Shown here: positions 1-12,335 of the stretch, in pieces
How positions within the stretch are numbered: position 1 is the stretch's first letter
Layout of the letters: every line of letters begins with the position of its first letter
Assembly (NCBI GenBank): GCA_022575985.1
Contig: JAKSXM010000234.1
Location: 1-64,000 of the forward strand
Direction of reading: 5' to 3'
Source of the DNA: Anagrus nilaparvatae
Taxonomy: Eukaryota; Arthropoda; Insecta; Hymenoptera; Mymaridae
DNA length: 64,000 nt
Notes under the pieces: generated by a model
Seen by the model: the letters and a program-made list of their open reading frames with translations, nothing else
Told to the model about the DNA's origin: nothing
Databases searched by the model: none
Translations under genes and position numbers: made by a program

Positions 1-471
1 CTTGTTGGACAAATAATATATCTTTTTGATTTATAAGTGTTATATTATTGGCGCATGGCCGGGGGGGCCTTCGGCCCCCCAGCCCCATTTGAGGTCTCTG
101 GGTCATATTTGGACTATATATATCGTGAAAATTCACCGTGGATATCGTTCTTAAATTAATAAATGTTTTGTTTCATTGATCACTACAAATAAAGTATATA
201 TTTAAAAACGAATTGACTACTTTCATCGGAATATCCACGATATCCACGGTGAATATCCACAATATACATAGCCCAACTATGACCCAGAGAACTCAAATCG
301 GGCTGGGGGGGCCGAAGGCCCCCCCGGCCATGCGCCAATACAAATAATATAACGGGAATATCGCGGATATTCTATCCGTGGACATCGTGGATATCCTTGA
401 TATTCTCCGTGGAGTCTCGTCGTAATTAAAACATTTATAAATCAAAAAGATTTATTATTTGTCCAACAAAG
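1..471. mobile_element. Terminal-inverted-repeat/foldback element with G/C-rich inner hairpin
   Basis: The first ~36 bases (CTTGTTGGACAAATAATA and onward) reappear inverted at 435-471. A second inverted pair lies inside: a G/C-rich block at 50-115, with a run of seven G, then GGCCTTCGGCC, then a C run, is mirrored at 275-340. The middle holds repeated GATATCC-type motifs. No coding capacity. The window starts at or inside the left end, so a target-site duplication cannot be read. Probably a non-autonomous DNA element; superfamily not recognised. Confidence 0.75.
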
Positions 472-474
472 TCA

Positions 475-844
475 TAACAAAATTTAATTAAAAATTATCT
501 AATTGGACGTAACAAATATTAAATTGTCCAATTTTTTATTTTTATAATCTGCAACACTTATTTTTTATTTTTCATAATTATTATTTTCATCCCAATTATC
601 TTATAATAATATTATACCAGATTATACCTAATACTTTTATACGTTCTTTTTTATGTAAACATTTCTTTTAATTTTTTTATCATAACCTTTCTTATTGTTT
701 ATTATTTAATCTGCCTTACCGACAAAATTTTATTATTTTTTATTTAATTTCACATTGTGCTAGCACCTTTATAAAGCGGCAAAAAATTAGCGGCACAAAA
801 TAAGCGGCACATTTCATAAAGCGGCGCAATGATACCCGCTCTGT
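475..844. other. AT-rich gene-free stretch
   Basis: No supported gene. It holds four spaced AGCGGC motifs (about 775-827) in otherwise AT-rich, low-complexity DNA. Confidence 0.5.
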
Positions 845-1048
845 AATCGCAATCATACTTTTCACAAGCTCCAAATATGATTTTCCATAAGAGCAATGTT
901 AAACTACCTACACTTTTTTCTTGATTAAATAATAATTAGGCAACCAAAGTTGTAAAAGAAAGTTTATTTCATTTCTTAAAGACTTTATCTTTATGTTGTA
1001 TAAGTTTCATTCATTTCTGTTATCATAAATTTTTAGTATTCTAACACC
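845..1048. mobile_element. Partial copy of a TTAA-flanked MITE
   Basis: Bases 845-1025 closely match 11,966-12,150, the right half of the complete element at 11,732-12,170. The copy ends in CTAACACC followed by TTAA (1049-1052), the same right end and target as the complete copy. No left terminal repeat was found at the expected distance, so it is 5'-truncated or rearranged. Confidence 0.65.
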
Positions 1049-1414
1049 TTAATATAAAGTTACATTGTGGTAAATATATCCTATTCTAAAAAGGAGTTGT
1101 TGCTATGTACATTGTTGTACATTGTTATCACAATAAAAGCGTTCAGATTGGCTACTAATACCGATTCATAATAATAATCGTTCTGTATTTATGTATGATT
1201 ATTCATAGTATTAGTAATTTTTATTTATTGCAGAAAAAATAAATATATAACCTAAATTTAAATTTTTTTCATTAGTCGAAAATTGATATTCCAAAAAAAG
1301 TATATAGGGTTATATTATTTTTTTCTTACTATTATTATTTGAAAAGTAATAAATTACATAAAAGTGAAAAATTTGTTGTTAAAAATTCACCTTATTTATA
1401 TATAATAACCGATA

Positions 1415-2150
1415 TTAACATGTTCATTGGATGGGGTATTTGATTAAGTTTTAAGCTCGGCAGAAGGGGTGAAAAAGTGACATTTTTAGGGGGGGGGGGT
1501 GAAATGGACTATGAATTGGTAAAATTTTTTACTATTTTTTGAGCTTGACTATTTCATGAATTGTTCACTTACACGTTTGGGGTTATTTGTTAATATTTTT
1601 ATTGGTTTCACTCAGGATCAAGAATCTTTTAACATGGTTTTAATGTCAAATAGTACACCCATTAAAAGTTTAATAAGAAACAGACTTGTAAAAATTATTT
1701 AAAAAAAATTAATTTTTTATTCGTAACTAAAGTATTTATTATATTATAAGTATAATACATGGAAGGAATACATTCTTTTTAACATGGAATATGTTCATTG
1801 GATGGGGTATTTGAAAAAGTTTAGCTCGGCAGGGGGGGGGTGAAATATTGACGTTATTAGAGGGGGGTGAAAAATTGACGCTTTTAGGGGTGGGGTGAAA
1901 AAGTAACGTTTTTAAAGGGGGGGCTTAGAATATTTTTAATTTAGGGACTTAGAATAATTTGAAGTGGAATTCAGGGCCTGATCAGGCCCTGATAACAACA
2001 ACAACTTAGAATACTTTAAGTTTATGGATTTATACTTCAGGATTTATTCTAATTTCAGTTTTTGGATTTATTACCATTATAAGTGAACATGTTTCATGCT
2101 CGTTGGTTGTGTAGTTACGCAAACCCGTTATAAATTTTTTTAATCCAAAT
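1415..2150. repeat. Dispersed repeat with G-runs and CTTAGAATA motifs
   Basis: Two partial direct copies (about 1418-1510 and 1788-1930) share ATGTTCATTGGATGGGGTAT, a GCTCGGCAG motif and long G runs. Between 1,925 and 2,110 is a degenerate series of GGACTTAGAATAATT-like units ending near AAGTGAACATG. The unit set recurs at 53,204-53,495. No coding potential. Confidence 0.6.
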
Positions 2151-2570
2151 GGGTGAAACAAAATAAAATGTTCAAATAAATTCATAAAAAAAGCATCAGT
2201 TATTGTAATTATATAATAAGTAATAAATAAAATTATTAAATGGTGAATATACTATCCTAAAATGGGTAGTCATCGATACGGTAACTATGTACATTGTCAT
2301 CGCTAAAAGAGTCATTCTGATTGGCTCATAAAAATTTCATTGTTAATAGGTTTAAATTAATTGTTTTATTGTTTATATTATATTTTTATTATTTTTGAGG
2401 TTAGTTAGTTTGTTGAGTAGTTGATATCAATAAAAAAATTAAAGTAAAAATAAATTTTGGTATTTAAGAAAATAATTAAGGTTGAAAGTTTTAAATCATT
2501 CTGCGCGCGACGCGCGCCTAATACTAGTGTTAATAAAATTAATTTTTATAAAATAAAATAAAGAATTTTA
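2151..2570. other. AT-rich stretch, nothing recognised
   Basis: AT-rich DNA with no supported gene; a small CGCGCGACGCGCGC motif lies at about 2502-2516. Confidence 0.4.
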
Positions 2571-2571
2571 G

Positions 2572-3306
2572 TAAATATGTAAATAATATATAAGTAAATA
2601 TGTGCATTTCTACGAGAAAGTACTTTTTATGAGCACAAAAAATGAAGAAAAAAAAATTTATGAGGCCGCGACTGCCACCATGATTTTCTGGTAGTTTGAA
2701 CCCTATAGAATGCAAAAAAAAGCGTGAACACGAAATCGGCGATGGATGCCAAAAAGATTTTGCCACTTTTATGTCAAAAACCGTGTTTTTCGTATCTAAG
2801 CTATCCCAAATTTTCAAAATAACTTTTTAGGTAAATAAAATTTTTATTTTTGGTAAATTTAAGATATTACTCTATGTCTTAAAAAAGATTGAAGTTCTAA
2901 ATTGAAAAATGCCTGTTTCTGAACTTTAAACATGCATTACTAGCTTGATTTTCATCGTAAAATAATAATTTTTTTTTTTAATTTTCCTTGGCAATTCATT
3001 TCTTTATGAAAAAAAATCATTTTTATGAACCAAATTTCGATTTTTAGTTCAAAAGCCTTTGAAAACTGTAAGTAGCAAAATTTACTTAACACAGTTTTTG
3101 ACCTAAAATTTGAAATTTGGTAAACAAAAATGATTTCTTTCTTGAAGAAATGAATTCTCAGGGAAAAATTAATTGATTTAAAAAAAAAATTTATTATTTT
3201 ACGATGAAAATCATTTTTATCTTCATTTTTGGTGCTCATAAAAAGTACTTTCTCGTAGAAATGCAAATATTTACTTATATATTATTTACATATTTACTAA
3301 AATTCT
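2572..3306. repeat. Foldback element, related to the 22.4-kb palindrome
   Basis: Outer arms 2572-2648 and 3230-3306 are near-perfect inverted copies (AAAGTACTTTYTCGTAGAAA type). An inner palindrome lies at about 2948-3205. Bases ~2870-2960 (CTGAACTTTAAACATGCATT and flanks) match 22,757-22,850 and its mirror near 23,110, so the two palindromes are one family. The short frames read here are palindrome by-products. Confidence 0.75.
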
Positions 3307-3329
3307 AAAAATTTACTAAAAATTAAAGT

Positions 3330-3592
3330 CTCACATTTTAGGCGGAAGCTTTACATTTATATTAAAGACTCCACCAGATTAGGTTTCATTCTATCGGAGC
3401 AGAACTCTGAAATAAAATTGGAAACTTTAATTTTTTTTAAAAATGCGACTTTATAAAATTTTGAGGGAAATTTATTTTTCCCAAGTCCTGGTCCATTCTC
3501 CACGGTTAAACCTTCTCCTGGAGGAAGCTCTATATTTATATTAAAGACTTCACCAGGTTTGGTTACATTCTACCGGAGCAGAATACAAAAAA
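3330..3592. repeat. Tandem repeat, ~180-bp unit (left part)
   Basis: Units marked by CTACCGGAGCAGAA occur at about 3391 and 3571, followed by AT-rich sequence, a CCAAGTCCTGGT motif and a CCACGGTTAAACCTTC motif. The array is interrupted at 3596 by a palindrome and resumes at ~5490. Confidence 0.8.
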
Positions 3593-3595
3593 AAA

Positions 3596-4783
3596 GGGGC
3601 TAAAGTTGGGGCAAAACGGTTTTTGCAAATAACTCAAAAAGTAAGCAAAATAAAAAAAAAAGTTTCAAATAAAAGTTGTAGCTGAGAAAATTTCCTACAA
3701 AAATGGTCATGGATCCAAATGGTCAAATGTTATGTGATAAACCCCAATTTTTCAGTCGGAAGCACTGGGATCGAGTTATAAGCGGTCAAAGCTCAGACCT
3801 TTTTTACCAAATTTTCAAAAATCGATGTTTCACAACAAAAAAAGGAACGCGTTTTTGAGTTTTTTGGATTTTTTGGTAGTCAAAAGTGTTATATATGGGT
3901 ATGTAAGGTTTTTTTTACATATAATAGTATGTATGTGGATTTAAAATTTAGCATGTATATGTTCCTGCACCCCCACACATAGGCGTTGCAACCCCTAGAA
4001 CGTGCATTTTTTTTAGTGTCCATTTTTTGATGTTTTCAGCTAAAAAATCTTTTTAAGATCCATACTATGTATTCAAATCAAAATATGCACATATTTCAAT
4101 GTAATTTTGCCTTAATAAAAAACAATTTTATCCATGATTTTTAAATTTTTAGCATTTTTGGCCTAAAAACAGTTTTGGACTCAAGCTACTGTACTATTAT
4201 GTACCAACAATGTTGCAAATAGTTGAAATATTATAAAAATATTTAAAAAAATTTATTCGAAAAAAATGGTTCTCGTTTGCAGGCAAAATTACATTGAAAT
4301 ATGTGCATATTTTGATTCGAATACATAGTATGGATCTCTAATAAGGAATTCCATTGATAAATTGGCCCATATTTATAAGATTTTTTAGCTGAAACCATCA
4401 AAAAATGGATACTAAAAAAATGTACGTTCTAGGGGTTGCAACGCCTATGTGTGGGGGTGCAGGAACACATACATGCAAAATTTTAAATCCACATACATAT
4501 TTTTACTACCAAAAAATCCAAAAAATTCATCAAAAACGCGTTCCTTTTTTTTGGCGTAAAACATCGATTTTTGAAAATTTGGTAAAAAAGGTCTGAGCTT
4601 TGACCGCTTATAACTCTGTCTCAGTGCTTCCGACTGAAATTTGGGGTTTATAACATAACATTTGACCATTCGAGTCCATGACCATTTTTGTAGGAAATTT
4701 TCTCAGCTACAACTTTTATTTTTATTTTGCTTACTTTTTGAGTTATTTGCAAAAAACCGTTTTGCCCCAACTTTAGCACCCCC
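3596..4783. repeat. 1.2-kb near-perfect palindrome interrupting the 180-bp repeat
   Basis: GGGGCTAAAGTTGGGGCAAA at the left end is mirrored by TTTGCCCCAACTTTAGCACC at the right, and the arms match through most of their length to a centre near 4190. The open frames at 4405-4596 (+) and 4445-4669 (-) are products of this symmetry. The left end abuts the tandem repeat directly; on the right ~700 bases of other sequence separate it from the resuming array. Confidence 0.85.
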
Positions 4784-5489
4784 TAGGGGGGGAGGGCAGC
4801 GCTGGGTTGGAATGATTTTTCCCCTTTCAAATTAGCCCAAAACCAGCACATTCCACAACTTTTCTTTTCTGGAGGATTTTTGTCAAAGTTTCTCCTTAAT
4901 TTAACCTTTATTCAATGGTGTATTTGTAGAGTAATGTGTAAAAGTTTAGCCTGGTTTCAAGAGAGTCACCCAGGTGACTTAAAATATGCCTGTTTTATTA
5001 GACTCAGGACAGCTTCTCCATAATATCGCTTTTGCTGTAGGTCTTTGATGATGATGAGATTTGAGTATTAAAATCTAGCCTGGTTTCCTTTTGGTCACCT
5101 GGAAGACCCAAATTTTTGGGGCGGTGTACCTTCCCTCTGGACAATGGGGCATAGACTAAACTTTGGGTATATTATCACAAAGCTTTGTAGTATAAATTTT
5201 AAAGTTTAGCCAAGTTTTTTGTTTATAACTTTTTTATTATGTTATAAATAATGAATTATTATCCGTTTTTAAAATTTTACGGTCTTTTTATAAATTACAT
5301 TTTTACCAAAAATTATTAAAGTCTATTAAGCTTGGTACTTGCACCACTTCTTCAGATTTTTTTTTAAGCTTCGAGAAGATATTTATTTATTAAGACGGTG
5401 TTAAATAACCTTAGATTGCCATTATCCAGGTTTGGTGGGGGCCTTTACTTGGTGGAGGCCCCTAGGCAGCTGCCTAGTATGCCTATATG
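4784..5489. other. Gene-free stretch between palindrome and tandem repeat
   Basis: Two copies of an AGCCTGGTTTC...GTCACC motif lie at about 4948 and 5077, with an imperfect CTAGGCAGCTGCCTAG palindrome near 5462. No gene is supported. It may be part of the insertion that split the array. Confidence 0.45.
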
Positions 5490-7250
5490 GTTTAATTCTA
5501 CCGGAGCAGAACTCCAAAAAAAATTGGAAACTATAATTTTTTTTAAAAATGCGACTTTCTGAAAATTTTCGGGAAAATTATTTTTCCCAAGTACTGGTTC
5601 ATTTTCCACGGTTAAACCTTCGCCTGGTGGAAGCTTTATATTTATATTAAAGACTTCACCAGGTTTGGTTTCATTCTACCGGAGCAGAATACAAAAATAA
5701 AATATGAAACTTTAATTTTTTTAAAAAATGAGACTTTCTGACATTTCAAGGGAAAAGTTTTTTCCCCAAGTCCTGGTTCATACTCCAAGGTTAAACCATC
5801 ACCCAGAGGAAGATTTATGATTAAGCTAAAGATTCCTTCATGTTTGGTTTAATTCTACCGGAGCAGAACTCCAAAAAAAAAATTGGAAACTATAATTTTT
5901 TTTAAAAATGCGACTTTCTGAAAATTTTCGGGAAAATTATGTTTCCCAAGTCCTGGTTCATTTTCCACGGTTAAACCTTCGCCTGGAAGAAGCTTTATAT
6001 TTATATTAAAGACTTCACCAGGTTTGGTTTCATTCTACCGGAGCGGAATTTAAAAATAAAATGTGAAACTTTAATTTATTTTAGAAAATGATAATTTCTA
6101 AAATTTCAAGGCTAAGTTTTTTTTTCCAAGTCCTGGTTCATTCTCCATGGTTAAAACCTTCGTCTGGAGGAAGCTTTATGGTTAAACTAAAGTTTCCTCA
6201 AGTTTGGTTTCATTTTACCGGAGCTGAACTTGAAAATAAATTTGGAAAGTATAAGATTTTTAAAAATATGAGAATTTCTCACATTTCGGGGGGAATTTTT
6301 TTTCCTAAGCCCTGGTTCATTCTCCATGGTTAAAACCTTTCTCTTGAGGAAGTTTTATTTTAATACTAAAGATTCCTCCAGGTTTGGTTTAATTCTACCG
6401 GAGTAGAACTCCGAAATAAAATTGGAAACTTTAATTTTTTAATTCTACCGGAGCAGAACTCAAAAAAAAATTGGAAACTACAATATTTTTAAAAAATGCA
6501 AGTTTCTGAAATTTCCTCCAGGTTTGGTATCTTTTCGGGGGAATTTTTTTTCCTAAGTCCTGGTTCATTCTCCACGGTTAAAACCTTCCTCTTGAGGAAG
6601 TTTTATGTTGATACTAAAGATTCCTACAGGTTTGGTTTATATCTACCGGAGCAGAACTCCGAAATAAAATTGGAAACTTTAATTTTTTAAAAAATGAGAC
6701 TTTCTCAAATTTCGTAGGAAATTTTTTTTCCTCAGTCCTGTCTTATTCTCCACGGTTAAACCTTCGCCTGGAGGAAGTTTTATATTTATATTAAAGACTC
6801 TATCAGGATTGGTTTCATTTTACCGGGGCAGAACTAGAAAATAAAATTGGAAACTATAATATTTTTAAAAATGTGACTTTTTGACACTTCGAGGGAAAAT
6901 TTTTTTTCCCAAGTCCTGGCTCATTCTCCACGGTTAAACCTTAGCCTGGAAGAAGCTTTATACTTATATTAAAGACTGCTCCAGGTTTGGTTTCATTCTA
7001 CCGGAGCTAAACTTGAAAATAAAATTGGAAACTTTAATTTTTTTAAAAACGGAGACTTTCTGAAATTTCGAGGGGAAATTTTTTTCCTCAAGTCCTGGTT
7101 CATTCTCCACGGTTATACCTTCCTCCTGAGGAAGCTTTATGATTATATTAAAGACTCCTCCAGGTTTCGTTTCATTCTAACGCAGCAGAACTCTGAAATA
7201 AATTTTGAAACTTCAATTTTTTTTTTAATTTATATTTTCTGATAAATTGA
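5490..7250. repeat. Tandem repeat, ~180-bp unit (right part)
   Basis: About ten units marked by CTACCGGAGCAGAA-like motifs at roughly 5499, 5679, 5857, 6038, 6216, 6398, 6444, 6648, 6822, 6999 and 7179. The 6398/6444 pair is one shortened unit. Divergence between units is moderate, suggesting an old array. Short plus-strand frames in it are chance. Confidence 0.85.
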
Positions 7251-7369
7251 GTTCAGCGATCAGTTCTTAATTTCTGGCGAATTGTCCAAGGTTGAAAGCT
7301 TTGCCCTGAGAAAGCTTACGATCATATTAGAGATTTCTTTAGGTTTCGGGTTTACTTTAGGGTTAAACT

Positions 7370-8470
7370 TAGATATGATGAAATCTCGGACGATCAATGT
7401 TAATTAAAAAAAGTTAACATATGAGATTTTCAGTTTTTTCGCCTTGAAAATATTCCATTTTCCCTGTTTGGTCGACGGATTTTATATTTTTGAACATCGA
7501 CAATGAATTTAGAAATTGCCAAAACCCCGGAGTACAAATTTTTATACCGGGAGTAAAAAAAAGATTTTTTTTTTTACAGATGGAAAAATCGTCAATTTTC
7601 CAGGCAGAAACAAAGATTTATTTTTTTACTTTTGGGGTTAATGTAGTGAAATGAAATGAAATGAAATGAGATAATGAAATAATGAAATATAATGAAATAA
7701 TGAAATTTTTTTTAAAAAATTTTTCATATAATGAAATCCCGAGTATGAATTTTTATTGAAAAATATTCAGTTAGAAGATTTTCAGTTTTTCTGGCTGGGA
7801 AATATTGCAATTTTCCAGATTCGAAAATAGGTTTTCTCTTTTTTGACTTCGGAAATTATTTTGGCAATAGCGAGAACCCTCGTGTAGTAATTTTTATTCC
7901 AGGACTAGTAAATAAAATTTTTATTGTTTTTCCGAATGGAAAATTTTTGCAATTTTCCAGACATCAGTACAGGTTTTCGCTTTTTTGATATCACAGTTTA
8001 CTTTAGTGACCTCAAAAATCTTAGTGGATCAATTTTTTTGAAAACAATTAAATTACGAGGTTTTCAGTTTTTGCGACTGGAAAATATGGTAATTTTCCAG
8101 GTTCGTTGATAGATTTTCTCTTTTTGGACGTCACCGCTGAATTTAGCGATGGAAAAAACCCCTGAGTACAAATTTTTATGCCAGAATTAGAAAACGAAAT
8201 ATTTTTGTTTTTCCGGGATGGAAAATTTTTGCAGTTTTCTAATCACGATTCCAGATTTTCGCTATTTTGTTATCGCAATTAAGTTTACTGACCTCGAAAA
8301 TTCCCGAGTATCAACTTTAATATCTTATAAATGAAAAGAGGAAACATTTTATTTTGCGCTACGAAAAACAGTAATTTTCTAACCGCCATCTTGGATTTTC
8401 ATTTTTATGACTTCCAAAATAACTCTGGTGGCCTTTAAAACGCTTTAGAGCATCGCCAGGGCTTAATAAC
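7370..8470. repeat. Degenerate tandem repeat, ~145-bp unit
   Basis: The motif TTGCAATTTTCCAG recurs (about 7454, 7596, 7801, 7945, 8090, 8228), each followed by TTTTCGCTTTTTTGA-like sequence and GAAAACCCCTGAGTA-like sequence. Units are strongly diverged. A short GAAAT/AATGAAAT microsatellite lies at 7648-7705. Confidence 0.6.
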
Positions 8471-9160
8471 CATCATCCTATTATTTTAAGGATTTACGCT
8501 AACTATTGTGTGAGCACCTTTATTATATATTTATTTTATTTTATGTTCATGCTAGCGTATTCGTGCCAAATTCAGCTACATGAAATCACATGATTTTAAA
8601 GATATAAATCATCCAAATTTTCTGATTCAAATTATGCAATTTTTCATTTTCAAATATTTTTTTAAAATTATTTGACAAAAAAGAACTGATTTTCAAATAA
8701 AAGTATAAACATTGAGGTTGTTGCTGGGTTAATTAATTGACGATAGATTTTGCTAAAACTTTTCCAGGAGCTTTATATTATAATAATGCACATAAAAATA
8801 AAATTTGAAGTAATTTGTCGGTTTTGTATAGGAGATATATAAAGCTCCAAAGTTGAAAACTCATACATTGCAAGGATAGGAGACCGGGTAGAAATCGTGC
8901 GATAGAGATGCCTTTTTTGATTGCAAGACGAAAGTAGACGATAGATCTGAAAAAAAAACCAGCTGACTATTAATTAATTATATAAGAACAACTTATTCAA
9001 TTTTGAAGATGATTGTCGGTTTTATAATAAAAGAAAATGTAATTAAAAGTAAAATAAACGGAAGATTTTTTCAACACATTTTTTCCTCGGCATCATTGTA
9101 TAGCTAACAGCATAGAATTATTTCTATATAAAAAAAAAATCGTATGTCTATAGCTATATA
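8471..9160. other. Gene-free stretch with relic of the 12.3-kb palindrome family
   Basis: Bases 8765-8885 (GAGCTTTATATTATAATAAT and the following AAGCTCCAAAGTTGAA) match the outer arms of the palindrome at 12,336-13,939, so a solitary half-arm is present. The rest is AT-rich with no recognised feature. Confidence 0.5.
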
Positions 9161-9162
9161 TA

Positions 9163-9311
9163 TACCGACTGCAACGCAATAGGTACTATCTAAAAGGAGT
9201 TCTTCGATAGCTATAGCCCGCTATAGCCGCTATACTTACTATAGGCTATATAGCGGCTATAGCTATCGAAGAACTCCTTTTAGATAGTACCTATTGCGTT
9301 GCAGCCTGTAT
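9163..9311. repeat. Hairpin (foldback) MITE, ~150 bp
   Basis: GCAACGCAATAGGTACTATC and the next 40 bases are mirrored exactly at 9250-9305. The centre is a run of GCTATA repeats. No coding capacity; a non-autonomous foldback element. Confidence 0.8.
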
Positions 9312-9913
9312 ATAATATATAGTAATATATTCTTTGCGGAGTTGTCAAACTTTTTAGCTCTGCTTTACCTACGTGGAAACTGACATGTCACTGTACGGTA
9401 TTTTACAAATGACCCAGCAACTACCTTAATTTATATTTTATAATTTTGAGTTTTACCGAAATTCCAGGGAATTTTAATAGTTTTTCACTTTTTTACACAA
9501 AATTCTTGATTTATTCATCTTGAAAATACCCCTGAATATTAATTTTTCCTCTGACCTATTGAAATCTCATTATTTTAAAAATATGAATTTTCCAAATTTT
9601 TCGATCCAAAGGCAATTTTCTTTTTAACTTCATTTTTTTATAGTAATTTTTTAACACCTAAAAGCATCCCAATACTTGTTTCTAGCTAAAAATATAAAAA
9701 GTAATTGGTTTTTTTAAATTTTGAATTTTCCGGAAGTTTTTATAGTTTATCACTTTTTAAAACAAAACTCTTAACATATTTATTAGGAAATGTATAATAC
9801 AAGTACAATACAAATATATAATATATAATACAAATTAATACAAATACAAACATATTAATAGAAATTACTATACCTATAATTAAAAAAGTTTTAGTGCGAA
9901 ATGGAAGTTTTTG

Positions 9914-10086
9914 GATATATAATAAGTGTGCCAAATGGCAGGGGATTTCATAATAGTTTTTGATTCAAGGGGTCATTCTGAAACAAATTTTGACCCATTT
10001 TTTTAAGAGAATTAATACCCGAAAATTGCTGAATACGAAATCACTCTATAAAATCCCATATTATTTGGCACACTTATTATGTATCA
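9914..10086. mobile_element. Short MITE with ~20-bp terminal inverted repeats
   Basis: AATAAGTGTGCCAAAT near 9920 is mirrored by ATTTGGCACACTTATT near 10,063-10,080, with imperfect extension on both sides. About 170 bp, no coding capacity. Superfamily not assignable because the target duplication is unclear. Confidence 0.6.
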
Positions 10087-11060
10087 CAAGAATACCATTT
10101 TGCCCTTAAGAAACTCCTTTTAGGACATTTCTCCCTAGGAGGGTAATTCTTTTTTTTCGTTATATAGTATTTTGTCATTTGCTTACATACCAACTTCATT
10201 AAATAACATTACGTCGGTATGACAAATGGAAAACAAGAATTTCCCTCCAGGACTAATTTGTAAAATATACAAAAAGAGAAAAAATAATTAAATTTGAACC
10301 AGCATAATATACGCGGATATTCAAAGAATCTGAACCAGTCTAATCTAAATTAATAAAATTATTTATTTTTGTTAAATAATTCGTTTATCTGTTTTGTATT
10401 TTAAAGAAATTGCTGTAAATATTTTGTTATGCCATAAACAAATAAGATTTCACTTACTCCTAAATGGTGTTCTAACACCTATTCCTAAATTCAGATGGTC
10501 TGACGAGGGTCGAGTTTGCGTACCCCCCCTCCCCCACGGGGAGTTAAAGCTTCGCAATAAATAACAAAAATTCACTTACCGCTAAATGATGTACTAACAC
10601 CTATTCCTAAATTAAGCTAGACTGTCTTTGGTGGAAATTTTCCTGGGAAAAACTGTCCTTGGGGGTGATTGTTCTGAAGAGAAATGCCTTGGGAGGGAAA
10701 GTTACTAGGGGGGATATTTAGGAGGTGAAAATCCTGGTAAGCATATGTTCCATTTTTAAATTAAACCGAATTTTCCTTATATTAGTAAAATAAATTGATT
10801 TTTTTTAAATGTCAAATTTTCCGACCTTTCTTATCTCTTTTTGAGTCAATAATCTTAATTTAGCAAAAAAAAATCTTTGAACAATGAGTATAAATTTTAA
10901 ATTTAAATTATTAATTATTTAAGGTTAAATTTTATTATAATTTTTATAGTGCTCTATTCTAATTTTAATTTAATATTGTAAATTTTTCAATTATGTTTAA
11001 TTGCACATTTTCATGAAATATGTGTACTTTCTTCATACAATACTGAAGAGATTATTTTTC
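10087..11060. other. Gene-free stretch with a short direct repeat
   Basis: A ~42-bp direct repeat (CACTTACTCCTAAATGGTGT type, ending ACACCTATTCCTAAATT) occurs at 10,450-10,491 and 10,571-10,613, with a C-rich segment between. A small imperfect inverted repeat lies at 10,110-10,250. No gene. Confidence 0.5.
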
Positions 11061-11063
11061 TTG

Positions 11064-11132
11064 TCAGCGGTTAGAAAGCGCGCATTTCCTGAACGCTGCG
11101 CGACCGGAAAAGACGTGTTTTCTCGCCACTGA
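11064..11132. repeat. Small imperfect inverted repeat, locally GC-richer
   Basis: GTCAGCGGTTAGAAAGCG pairs imperfectly with CGTGTTTTCTCGCCACTGAC. It stands out from its AT-rich surroundings. Possibly a degraded hairpin MITE; low certainty. Confidence 0.35.
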
Positions 11133-11731
11133 CGAAGATAAATTGTATTCGACCCTTGCCCATAAATAAAGATTGACCCAAATCACATTTTAACAACCTC
11201 GGCTTTGCTTCAGCTGATTATTTTATGTGTGATTTGGTCCATTTTTTATTTCTCTGGACACAGGCTCGTAATACTAATATAATGAGCAGAAGTGGCAATA
11301 TTGGGCAGTTGTAAAGTTGAAATGGTCATTTCTACGTTTGAAAGTGGGCAGTTGCAATTGTTTGTATTTTTTTTTTTACTTGGAAAGTTGTGAGATTAAA
11401 ATCTTTTTAGCAGTTTTATAGTATAAATATTGAAAATTTACTAGGGGCTAAATATTGTATATTAAAATTTTTTTTTTTTATAGTAAAAAACTTTGAATAT
11501 GGATATGTATAATTAGATTGGTGGGGAAGTCAATATAAGGCGAGAAATTACGTTATTTTGGGCAGTTGTAAAAAGTCCTTAAAATAAACTCTTCAACACT
11601 GAAGATTGCTGAAGGTATTCAGTTAATGTATCTTTATAGTATGATAGTATGTATGGTATTCTATTCTGTATATGTTTTGATATTATTCAGATAGTATCGA
11701 CACAATGAAGTGCTTTGCAATACACTTTTAA

Positions 11732-12170
11732 GGTGTTACATCAGTGAATCCGCCATTTTTTTTTATTTTTTAAGATTTCTATACTATCCACGCTACATGT
11801 ACACTACATGTATACGCAAAATCATGTATTGTGTATGTATCAGTTAAAAACACAGTTTTTATTTAATTATGTTTTATAATTATGCAATAAAGTATGTAAA
11901 ATAAATTGGAATTATAATCATTCAGTATTTATTTAACGTATTATTTAAGTTTCATTTATTTGTTTAATCGCAATTATACTTTTCACAAGCTCCAAAGATG
12001 GTTTTCCATAAGAGCAATGTTAAACTACCTACTTTTATTTCTTGATTAAATAATAATTATGCAGCAAAAGTTGTAAAAAAAAGTTTATTTCATTTCTTAA
12101 AGAGTTTATCTTTATATTCTTATAATTTTCATTCATTTCTGTAATAATAACTTTTCACTGATGTAACACC
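11732..12170. mobile_element. Complete MITE with TTAA target duplication (piggyBac-like target)
   Basis: The 17-bp terminal repeat GGTGTTACATCAGTGAA (11,732-11,748) is mirrored by TTCACTGATGTAACACC (12,154-12,170), and TTAA flanks both ends (11,728-31 and 12,171-74). The TTAA target is the hallmark of piggyBac-type elements, but the terminal sequence is not the classical piggyBac CCC start, so the superfamily is inferred only from the target. Length 439 bp, no coding capacity. Partial relatives at 845-1048 and about 20,905-21,080. Confidence 0.85.
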
Positions 12171-12335
12171 TTAAGGCTTTTAAGATTGTAAATCCATTCT
12201 TGTATTTAACGGGACCTGTATTTTAAAATTTTTATTTTATTGAAATGAATTCTCAATGTAAACATTTGTATTCTTATATTCACCATAAAGTTGAGTACAT
12301 TATTTTAGATTGTTTACCGCTTATTTTGATTACTA

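Noticed and set aside
10500..10560. C-rich/GGGG segment as a possible regulatory or telomere-like site
   Set aside because: Single short occurrence between direct repeats, with no telomeric unit.
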